DNA of 11,788 nt from an uncultured Eubacteriales bacterium (GTDB taxonomy: Bacteria; Bacillota; Clostridia; Oscillospirales; CAG-272), in the NCBI GenBank assembly GCA_934446485.1, contig CAKSEM010000027.1, positions 1-11,788 of the forward strand. The letters are read 5' to 3'. The notes under the pieces are model-generated. The model saw only the letters and a list, made by a program, of their open reading frames with translations, did no database searches and was not told where the DNA came from. This document shows, piece by piece, positions 1-5,725 of the stretch. The translations under genes were made by a program, and so were the position numbers. Position 1 is the stretch's first letter. Each line of letters begins with the position of its first letter.

Positions 1-228
1 ATAGTGATTCTTTATGACCTTGTCCTCGACTATACCCATACCCGTCTCTTCGGCAGCCAGCTTTGCCAGCGGTATCCGCGCGCGATCCGCAGCCGTAGCC
101 GCAGCGAGAAATATGCGATCTACCTCCTCCTGCGTATAGCCGGCGAACCTGCGCTGTGCCGCCCTGACCGATTCGATGGCAGCCTCGAGCGATTCGATGC
201 TGTCCGTGATCCTGTACCCGTTATTCAT
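1..228 (-). CDS. adhE: AdhE, bifunctional acetaldehyde-CoA/alcohol dehydrogenase, N-terminal 76 residues (runs off the window)
   Basis: AdhE reduces acetyl-CoA to acetaldehyde and then ethanol, using two NADH, in the cytoplasm; this regenerates NAD+ in fermenting anaerobes. Only the start of the N-terminal aldehyde-dehydrogenase half is present. The recognisable stretch is FAGYTQEEVDRIF (about residues 28–40), followed by ARIPLAKLAAEETGMG and VEDKVIKNHY at the window edge, which is the usual opening of AdhE. The ATG at 228 has a GGAGGAGG ribosome site about 7 nt upstream. The gene begins 21 bp after the rex stop codon, so the two are almost certainly one transcript, and adhE is a classical target of Rex. 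A stand-alone acetaldehyde dehydrogenase cannot be excluded, because the alcohol-dehydrogenase half lies outside the window. Confidence 0.9.
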   Translation of the reverse strand, partial: MNNGYRITDSIESLEAAIESVRAAQRRFAGYTQEEVDRIFLAAATAADRARIPLAKLAAEETGMGIVEDKVIKNHY

Positions 229-249
229 AGTAGTGCCTCCTCCCGACCG

Positions 250-867
250 TTAATTTATCAGTAAATTGAGGTGCGCCAGTGAAAGTGCGAGGTTTTCCTG
301 CTGGAGCACGGTGCCGTCGGGCACCGCAAGCGCAACGGGGGCAAAATTCCATATCGCCCCGATCCCGCAGGAGATCAGTTCGTCGCACACGCTCTGTGCA
401 GCGTGATCGGGCACCGTTATGATTCCGATACGCACGCGGTGCGCGCCGCACCATTCGCGAAGCTCCGACATCGGCAGGATCAATTTCCCCGACGGAAGCT
501 CGCCCGCAAGGGACGGATCGATGTCGAACGCCGCAGGTATGTCGAGTCCGTACGACGAAAATCCGTCGTATTCAAGGAGAGCCCGACCGAGCCTGCCCGC
601 GCCGACGATTACGGCGGCGTTGACATCGCCGCACCCGAGATACGCTTCTATGCCTGCTATAAGCTCGTCCGTGCGATACCCGATCTTCGGCTTGCCGGTG
701 CCGCTGACGGCGGCAAGATCCTTCCTGACCTGAACCTCTCCGAGGCCGAGCGAACGCGCGATCGACGTCGCCGATACGGTCTCGCCGACCGCATCCGGAG
801 ATTTCAGGTATCTGAGATAGAGCGGAAGCCGGCCGAGGGCAGCGCGTGTAATAGTCGTCTGCTTCAT
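250..867 (-). CDS. rex: Redox-sensing transcriptional repressor Rex
   Basis: Rex is a homodimeric repressor that senses the NADH/NAD+ ratio. It binds DNA when NADH is low and releases when NADH rises, switching on fermentation genes such as adhE. The 205-residue length is normal. Residues 1–75 form the winged helix-turn-helix, with SATSIARSLGLGEVQVRKDL as the recognition region and SGTGKPKIGY as the wing. A Rossmann NAD(H) site follows, with VIVGAGRLGRALL at 86–98, GLDIPAAFDIDP at about 107–118 and IGIITVPDHAAQ at about 147–158. The domain-swapped helix ends the protein (LALSLAHLNLLIN). The ATG at 867 is the first start in frame. Its ribosome site is weak, since the nearest AAAGG is 14 nt away. 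It heads an operon with adhE and has its own promoter at 938–966. Confidence 0.96.
   Translation of the reverse strand: MKQTTITRAALGRLPLYLRYLKSPDAVGETVSATSIARSLGLGEVQVRKDLAAVSGTGKPKIGYRTDELIAGIEAYLGCGDVNAAVIVGAGRLGRALLEYDGFSSYGLDIPAAFDIDPSLAGELPSGKLILPMSELREWCGAHRVRIGIITVPDHAAQSVCDELISCGIGAIWNFAPVALAVPDGTVLQQENLALSLAHLNLLIN
252..267. repeat. AT-rich perfect inverted repeat at the end of rex, just before the adhE ribosome site
   Basis: AATTTA and TAAATT arms (6 bp each) flank TCAG. The repeat covers the last codons of rex (NLLIN) and part of its stop codon, in otherwise GC-rich DNA. The 4-base spacer is the same as in Rex operators, but the arms do not match the Rex consensus. It could be a small hairpin in the rex–adhE mRNA or simply coding chance. 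Confidence 0.35.
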
Positions 868-902
868 CTTGTGTGACCGTGCCTTTACTTGGATTTCAGC
901 TC

Positions 903-919
903 CGGCGGATACTCCGCCG
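903..919 (-). other. Hairpin in the rex mRNA leader
   Basis: CGGCGGA and TCCGCCG form a perfect 7-bp stem with a 3-nt loop (TAC on the plus strand, GTA on the transcript). If transcription starts near 931, the stem lies at about +13 to +29, close to the RNA 5' end and well upstream of the start codon. There is no U-run after it, so it is not a terminator. 5' stems of this kind often protect mRNA from decay, but that role here is inference. Confidence 0.45.
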
Positions 920-937
920 ATACAGTTTTATGTTTAT

Positions 938-966
938 ATTGTATCATGCAGCACATCCTTTGTGAA
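938..966 (-). promoter_or_regulatory. Sigma-A type promoter of rex–adhE
   Basis: On the minus strand a −35 box TTCACA (961–966, 5 of 6 to consensus) is followed by a 17-bp spacer and a −10 box TACAAT (938–943, 5 of 6). A TGA directly before the −10 gives an extended −10. The predicted start is near 931, giving a leader of about 64 nt. The −35 box is part of TTCACAA, which equals one half of the Rex operator consensus TTGTGAA-N4-TTCACAA. The other half is not recognisable. Confidence 0.65.
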
Positions 967-976
967 TTATTAGTTT

Positions 977-1007
977 GTTATATCGGTATTATGTTTATCG
1001 ATATAAC
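977..1007. promoter_or_regulatory. Candidate operator: 9-bp perfect inverted repeat upstream of the rex promoter
   Basis: GTTATATCG (977–985) and CGATATAAC (999–1007) are exact reverse complements separated by 13 bp. The repeat lies 11 bp upstream of the rex −35 box, at roughly −46 to −76, which is where activators or distal operators sit. It does not match the Rex consensus. It could bind an unidentified dimeric regulator of the rex–adhE operon. Confidence 0.4.
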
Positions 1008-1046
1008 TCGGTTTGATTGATATTCTGTCGGCGTCGGCAAACAAGC

Positions 1047-1078
1047 ACGCCCCTCCGAGTGCATACTCAGCGGGGCGT
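1047..1078 (-). terminator. Probable terminator hairpin after the DUF5685–dnaJ–membrane protein operon
   Basis: The arms ACGCCCC and GGGGCGT, then one mismatch, then CTGAGT/ACTCGG (one G:U) make a 14-position stem closed by a 4-nt loop. On the minus strand it is followed by GCTTGTTTGCC, a poor U-tract. It sits about 80 nt downstream of the stop codon of the membrane protein gene and before the rex regulatory region. On the plus strand the following bases are no more U-rich, and there is no plus-strand gene to terminate. Confidence 0.55.
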
Positions 1079-1155
1079 ATCTCTCAAATATAAAGCTGAG
1101 TCATGTCGGCTCTGAAACGGGGCGCCGCGGTGCAGCTGTCCGAGATGACGGGCAC

Positions 1156-1671
1156 TTATCTGCGGCGGAAGCGGATACGGTATATTACGGCAAATCGCGC
1201 AAGGAGTATATCATAGAGAATAAAGCAGACCGTTCCGAGCAGAAATGCAAGCGGGATCAGGAATCCATCCGCCTCCTGCGGCATAAACAGCTTCAGAAAT
1301 ACGGTATATATCGCAATTATCACCTCGGCGGCAGCGATCTTCACCGCCCACATCAGCGCGCGGCTTCGGATTCGTTCGGCGACGGGCTTCACAAGCGGGT
1401 AAAGTCCTCCCGCCATAATATAGAGTATGCCGACGGACTTGTCGGGGAGCAGCACGAGCGTCAGCGTCGCGCACACCGCGACCGCACCGGCAGCAAGCCC
1501 TACACCCGCCTCGACGACCGCGATCACCGTGATCAGCCCGCACAGCGCGACCGCCGACATATCAAATATCCCGGTCGTGCTTCCGACAAGGAGCAGCACA
1601 AACGAGAGCGCGGCAGCCATGGCACACATTGTGAGGCTGCGGATCCTGCCGCGCCCCATGTCACGTTTCAC
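1156..1671 (-). CDS. Small integral membrane protein, about six segments, ECF S-component-like appearance, function unknown
   Basis: This 171-residue protein is nearly all hydrophobic after a basic start. Segments can be placed at about 13–31, 36–55, 57–76, 79–95, 107–129 and 137–160, with a basic tail RIRFRRR predicted to be cytoplasmic. Recognisable features are a glutamate (E54) near the end of segment 2, LLPDK at 74–78, and GLYPLVK at 89–95. Similar small proteins with LLPDK and YYPI/LK motifs occur widely in Clostridia without a known role. Their size and segment count recall substrate-binding S-components of ECF transporters, but no ECF partner is nearby. The start is GTG at 1671, the first start after an in-frame stop, with GGAGG 11 nt upstream. 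The ATG four codons in would be too far from that site. It is the last gene of a three-gene operon, 21 bp after dnaJ. Confidence 0.82.
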   Translation of the reverse strand: MKRDMGRGRIRSLTMCAMAAALSFVLLLVGSTTGIFDMSAVALCGLITVIAVVEAGVGLAAGAVAVCATLTLVLLPDKSVGILYIMAGGLYPLVKPVAERIRSRALMWAVKIAAAEVIIAIYTVFLKLFMPQEADGFLIPLAFLLGTVCFILYDILLARFAVIYRIRFRRR

Positions 1672-1692
1672 TCTGAGTCAAGCCTCCAGTCA

Positions 1693-2301
1693 TCAGCATC
1701 CGCCGCCGCAGCAATCGCAGCAGGCATCCGCGACGAGCAGCGTCGTGCATATTCCGCAGCAGTCGGGATCCCCGACACCGCCGCGATCCCGGCGGTACTG
1801 CGTTCCGAACGAGCCTGCCTGATATCGCAGCCGTTCCCGCGCCGAGGCGTACTCGGCATTGTTCGGATCAAGGTAGCACGCCGTCTCGATGTGGCGCTGT
1901 GCCTCAAAGTAGTACCCGCGCTGGACGAGCAGGCAGCCCTTCAGGTAGTTCCACTCCGCGCCGCGATCCCCCGACGGGGTCGAATCTATTATAAGCTCCG
2001 CCTCGGAGTACTTCCCCTCCGAGATAAGACGGCGCACCTCCGGAAACGACGTTATCCCCGAATGGCTGTATGACGAATACCTGCCGTCTCCGCCGGACTG
2101 CCGCCCGGCTGCACGCTCCTTCTGGATCGTGTCATACGCCTCGTTGATCTCCTTCATCTTCTCTTCAACGAGATCGGAGAGCGGATTCCCCGCATAGCTG
2201 TCTGGATGGTACTTGCGTGCCAGATCGCGGTACGCCTTCTTTATTTCGTCGTCCGTCGCATCGCGTCTGACGCCGAGCACCGAATATGGATCTTTATTCA
2301 T
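1693..2301 (-). CDS. J-domain protein with TPR-like middle and cysteine-rich C-terminal tail
   Basis: This is a 202-residue DnaJ-type co-chaperone. Residues 4–62 are a J-domain with DPYSVLGVRRDATDDEIKKAY and the HPD motif at 32–34, which stimulates the ATPase of DnaK. It lacks the Gly/Phe region, zinc centre and C-terminal domains of true DnaJ, so it is not the general chaperone. Residues 64–84 form a flexible linker rich in G, S and Y. Residues 86–160 form helical TPR-like repeats, typical of client or partner binding. The last 22 residues hold eight cysteines (181, 182, 185, 194, 195, 197, 198, 202), which suggests metal binding, an Fe–S site or membrane association. The ATG at 2301 has only a weak AGAGAAA ribosome site. 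It starts 24 bp after the DUF5685 gene, a pairing familiar from other Clostridia. Confidence 0.88.
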   Translation of the reverse strand: MNKDPYSVLGVRRDATDDEIKKAYRDLARKYHPDSYAGNPLSDLVEEKMKEINEAYDTIQKERAAGRQSGGDGRYSSYSHSGITSFPEVRRLISEGKYSEAELIIDSTPSGDRGAEWNYLKGCLLVQRGYYFEAQRHIETACYLDPNNAEYASARERLRYQAGSFGTQYRRDRGGVGDPDCCGICTTLLVADACCDCCGGGC

Positions 2302-2325
2302 ACGTTTCTCTGAAAACCGTGCCTT

Positions 2326-3288
2326 TCATAGCTTGTCGGTATGCTCTGCCGCGTCGCGGTCGCCGACCGCTGCCGCATCAAGCGCTCCGCCGTCGGTCAG
2401 CCCGCAGCGGCGGCTGAGAGTACGCCGCAGCGCCTCGGGCATCCCGAGATATACGATATTGCGGACTGTTTCCGCTGCCGTCCGATCACCCCCGTCACAC
2501 GCGAGCTCGATCGCCGTGCCGAGCGGCCGAAGCTCAAGGAGCGCCGCCGTCATGATCTCCTCCGCCGTCTCGCGCCTGAGGTAATCACGGTCGTCGCGCC
2601 GCTCCACGGCACCGTCGCCGTAAAGGGAGAGGAGCGGATTGAATCTGCCGCGCCTGCGGTCATCCGCAAGATCGTCCGCTGCGTCGGCAATATAGATAAA
2701 GCGGCCGACACCGCAGCCGATCTCGTGCGCGATGCGCGCGGCAGTGTCCGTAAGTCCGAACGAAAACAGATCGCCGCACAGCTCACCGAATGCTGCAGCG
2801 GATGCGTCGGGCGACGGGCAGTCCGCCGTCTCAGTCTCCGCCTCACGTGTGAGCCCGCGCCGCACCGCCTCGCCGAGCGCGCCGTCCGATCCGCGGTCGG
2901 CTCGACGTCTGAAGCAGCACACGGCGGGGGTCAGGAGCACCGCTCCCAGTCGGCGTGCGCCGCGCTCATCGACGCGATCGTCGTCAACCTTACCTCCGCA
3001 GAGGTGCGCAGACACCCGTGCGGTATACCTGAGGGATTCACATTCATCGGCGATCTGCCGCCGCCGCAGCGGATGGACGGCACATCGACGTCTGTGCATC
3101 GTCGGCACATCGTCCGTAAGGAGCATACGGCACAGAGCCAAAAATACAAAATCGTAGCTGAGCGTCAGGCGGGATGCCTGACCCGTAACGCGACCCATCG
3201 TACGGCACAGACCGCAGTACACGGCGCGGTACATCTCATGCTCGCGCACACGCAGCTCGGGAGTGTAAGGTCTTAGATATCCGAACAT
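2326..3288 (-). CDS. DUF5685 family protein, function unknown
   Basis: This 320-residue protein matches what I know of the DUF5685 family: the opening MFGYLRPYTPEL, YCGLC at 24–28, LTLSYDFVFLALC at 41–53, and GRFIYIADAADDL at 195–207. It is soluble and predicted mostly helical, with no signal peptide. A possible metal set is C25-x2-C28 with C69-x2-H72 (RCAVHP). Two acidic motifs stand out: D103-D104-x2-D107-E108 and D205-D206-x2-D209-D210, the second followed by RRRGRFNPL. The spacing and helical setting recall the DDxxD pairs of trans-isoprenyl and squalene/phytoene synthases; that is my inference and not a known function. The ATG at 3288 has GGGAGG 8 nt upstream. It is the first gene of an operon with the J-domain protein and the membrane protein, and may have its own promoter at 3331–3359. 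Confidence 0.85.
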   Translation of the reverse strand: MFGYLRPYTPELRVREHEMYRAVYCGLCRTMGRVTGQASRLTLSYDFVFLALCRMLLTDDVPTMHRRRCAVHPLRRRQIADECESLRYTARVSAHLCGGKVDDDRVDERGARRLGAVLLTPAVCCFRRRADRGSDGALGEAVRRGLTREAETETADCPSPDASAAAFGELCGDLFSFGLTDTAARIAHEIGCGVGRFIYIADAADDLADDRRRGRFNPLLSLYGDGAVERRDDRDYLRRETAEEIMTAALLELRPLGTAIELACDGGDRTAAETVRNIVYLGMPEALRRTLSRRCGLTDGGALDAAAVGDRDAAEHTDKL

Positions 3289-3330
3289 TCAGAGCACCTC
3301 CCGACGCAGCACACGCGATTCCTTATTAAT

Positions 3331-3359
3331 ATGATAATACCCGCTCCCGTGCCTTACAA
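3331..3359 (-). promoter_or_regulatory. Possible promoter of the DUF5685 operon
   Basis: On the minus strand TTGTAA (3354–3359, 4 of 6 to the −35 consensus), a 17-bp spacer and TATCAT (3331–3336, 5 of 6 to the −10) lie about 45 bp before the DUF5685 start, in the AT-rich gap after csaB. No clear terminator follows csaB, so read-through from the ygiQ–csaB operon is also possible. Confidence 0.4.
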
Positions 3360-3383
3360 GGAGCATTTTGTGAATATTGTGTT

Positions 3384-5711
3384 TTAATATATGAGTCCGA
3401 GAGCGCGCGATATGTCCTCGGAGGCAAGCTCACGCCCGCGCGCCGCCGTTCCGTCGAGCGCCTCGCGACCGGAGTCGGAGCTGTCCGCCGCTTCGATCAT
3501 CGCTCGCTCGAGAGCATCGGCATCGAACTCCGGTATTTTGAGAAGGCTGCCCGCACCGGCGCTGGCGGTAGTGAACGCATCTATCTTAGGGTCGAGCGAC
3601 ATCCCGATCATCGGACGCGCCGCGCATGCGGCGTATATTAGTACATGCAGACGCATCGAGCAGACGAAGCGCGCTCCGCCGCCCTCTCCTCCGTGTATCA
3701 CGGAAAGGAGCTCGGGACCGCTTGCGGGGGATATGCGCATCGTCCCGATCCCGAATCGCTCACGCAGAATCGTTACGGCACGCTCCGTTACGGCGCGATC
3801 AAGCTCCGACTGCATCGAGACGAACACAGGCACAAGCCCGCGCTTCTCAGCCACGCGGCTGCACGCGGCACAGACAGCATCGACGAGAGCATCCTCGTCA
3901 TACGCCGTGCGCTGCACTCCCTCAAATCTGCGCAGAGAGACCAAGAAATACTTCATTCCGGGAACGATGCCGTATCTGCGGCAAATATCGTCGCAATCCC
4001 TCGGCAGTTCCATCAGGAACGCCGGGTCTGCCGTAAGGTGAACAGTGTCTCGCGGCACTCCGATCGCGCAAAGCTCCTCGAGCGACTCTGAGTCGCGCAC
4101 CGAAACACAGTCTGCGCGCATGACGGTCTTTGCCGTGAGCCGACGGTTGCGTTCCGAGTAGATCGTGCCGATGCCATTTGCATAGACGTAGGTCTTCATG
4201 CCCAGGCGTCGCGCCGTATTCACAATAAACGCATAGTAGCGCAGGCTCTTGAAGCTCGTGCTGTCCTGGAACAGGCTTCCCCCGCCCGAAATAAGCACAC
4301 GCGAGCGGCGCATCTCGCGCAGAATGCCGAATATATTCATCCTGCCGATGCATCGGATACCGAAACGCTTGCTGTCAACGGCGGGATCGTGAGTCAGCGC
4401 AGTTATGCGCACCGACGGAGCCTCACTGCGAAGCCTTTGGCAAATGGTATCGAGGATGCTGTCGTCACCCATATTGCCGAAGCCGTAATAGCCGGATATC
4501 ATCACATCCGAGCGGAGGCGGCGCTCCGTTATGGGGTTGCAGCGGAGGTAACGCTCGATCCCATCCTCCTCGTCGGGAGTAACGTTGACCGTTGCCTCCT
4601 GCTTTATGGCCGAAATATACAGCTTCATAGCGTCGCCCGCCATAGTATCGACCGAATAATGGCGGCGTATCGTCTCGCGCGAGACGGCACCGAGCCGCGC
4701 TCTCTCCTCGGGAGCCGCCGAAAGGATCGTCCGCACGTCGCGGAGAAGATTTTCCGCAGTCGTCTCCTCACAGCCGCGGCAGCAGAAGTTCGTATCTATC
4801 GAAAGCTGCAGCCGATCCTCATCGAATATTCCGATGTATCCTTCGTTCCCGGCGATAATGCACGGCTTTTCACACGCCATAGCCTCAAGCGCCGCTCGGC
4901 TGACACCGATAAACATTTCACCGGATGCCGCAAAGCGGTTAATATCGGTACGGCTGCCTGTCAGAATGACGGTGCGGCGTCCGATCGCGCGGTTCGCCGC
5001 CTCAGCCTCGGCATTTACAGCGGCATAGTCGTTGCCTCCGCCGACGATCACGATCTCAAGATTCGGATATTCTGCGGCAAGCGTCGGCGCGATCTCGATA
5101 AGCCGATGCGCCGCAAGGCTGCGGTCGGTGTCCATACGGCTGACGTAAACGATACGCCGCGCGCCGTCAGTGAGTGAAAACTCTTCCTTGATGCCCGACC
5201 AATCGGTGTCGGGCGAAAACTTGTCGAGGTCGATGCCGTTTATTGTAACGAGTATGTTGTCAGGCTCAAGACCGTAGTTCTCGACGAGGTACGCCTTTAT
5301 ATCGTCGCTGACGGCGAGTGAGCGCTCGCCCCAGTCGGACAGCACGTTATAGGGGAAGCCCGGCTTAAACACCCAGTGTGCGGTCGTGACGAAACGGAAG
5401 TTCAGACTCCGTTTCAGATTCGCGCAGAGAAACGCGGGAATGCGCGCGTGAGCGTGTACAATGTCATACTTTTCCTCAAGTATGAGTCGGCGCAGTTTGC
5501 GGCGCGAACGCAGAAGCGCTATCGGATTCTTCGTATGGCACGGCACATTGACATGTCTGATACCCGCCTCGGCAAGCCCGGATTCGTATGCGCCTCCGTT
5601 GGATGCAACGGTCACGTCCACACCGCGCCGCGCAAGCGCACGGGAGAGCTCAAGTATGTGAGTCTCCGCACCTCCTATATCCATAGCCATCGTTACCATT
5701 AATACTTTCAC
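3384..5711 (-). CDS. csaB: GT4-type glycosyltransferase fused to CsaB polysaccharide pyruvyltransferase
   Basis: CsaB transfers pyruvate from phosphoenolpyruvate to a sugar of the secondary cell-wall polymer, making the ketal to which SLH-domain surface proteins bind. This 775-residue protein carries it as the C-terminal half. Residues 1–370 are a GT-B glycosyltransferase of the GT4 type, with GGAETHILELSRAL at about 13–26, INGIDLDKFSP at about 157–167 and ALEAMACEKPCIIAG at about 274–288. Residues about 400–775 are the pyruvyltransferase, with SGYYGFGNMGDDS at 406–418, SGGGSLFQD at 475–483 and CSMRLH at 684–689 holding the conserved Arg and His. Fusions of this kind are known in Clostridia. 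I chose GTG at 5711: it sits 8 nt after AAAGGCGG, whereas the ATG at 5717 is only 2 nt after it, and VKVLMVTM is the usual opening. It follows ygiQ by 14 bp. The polymer it acts on is not shown here. Confidence 0.92.
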   Translation of the reverse strand: MKVLMVTMAMDIGGAETHILELSRALARRGVDVTVASNGGAYESGLAEAGIRHVNVPCHTKNPIALLRSRRKLRRLILEEKYDIVHAHARIPAFLCANLKRSLNFRFVTTAHWVFKPGFPYNVLSDWGERSLAVSDDIKAYLVENYGLEPDNILVTINGIDLDKFSPDTDWSGIKEEFSLTDGARRIVYVSRMDTDRSLAAHRLIEIAPTLAAEYPNLEIVIVGGGNDYAAVNAEAEAANRAIGRRTVILTGSRTDINRFAASGEMFIGVSRAALEAMACEKPCIIAGNEGYIGIFDEDRLQLSIDTNFCCRGCEETTAENLLRDVRTILSAAPEERARLGAVSRETIRRHYSVDTMAGDAMKLYISAIKQEATVNVTPDEEDGIERYLRCNPITERRLRSDVMISGYYGFGNMGDDSILDTICQRLRSEAPSVRITALTHDPAVDSKRFGIRCIGRMNIFGILREMRRSRVLISGGGSLFQDSTSFKSLRYYAFIVNTARRLGMKTYVYANGIGTIYSERNRRLTAKTVMRADCVSVRDSESLEELCAIGVPRDTVHLTADPAFLMELPRDCDDICRRYGIVPGMKYFLVSLRRFEGVQRTAYDEDALVDAVCAACSRVAEKRGLVPVFVSMQSELDRAVTERAVTILRERFGIGTMRISPASGPELLSVIHGGEGGGARFVCSMRLHVLIYAACAARPMIGMSLDPKIDAFTTASAGAGSLLKIPEFDADALERAMIEAADSSDSGREALDGTAARGRELASEDISRALGLIY

Positions 5712-5725
5712 GGTCATATCCGCCT

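Noticed and set aside
2341..3276. 311-codon open frame on the plus strand opposite the DUF5685 gene
   Set aside because: It mirrors the real gene, has no recognisable domain and arises from GC-rich codons. The same holds for the long plus-strand frames at 4389–5177, 6359–7630, 8770–9234 and 10249–11100.
3343..3364. GCTCC/GGAGC inverted repeat after csaB as a terminator
   Set aside because: Stem of 5 bp, loop of 12 nt and no U-tract on the minus strand; it overlaps the better-supported promoter boxes.
3365..3383. TTGTGAA just after csaB as a Rex operator
   Set aside because: Only one half-site is present; the facing half does not match TTCACAA, and it lies about 80 bp from the next start.
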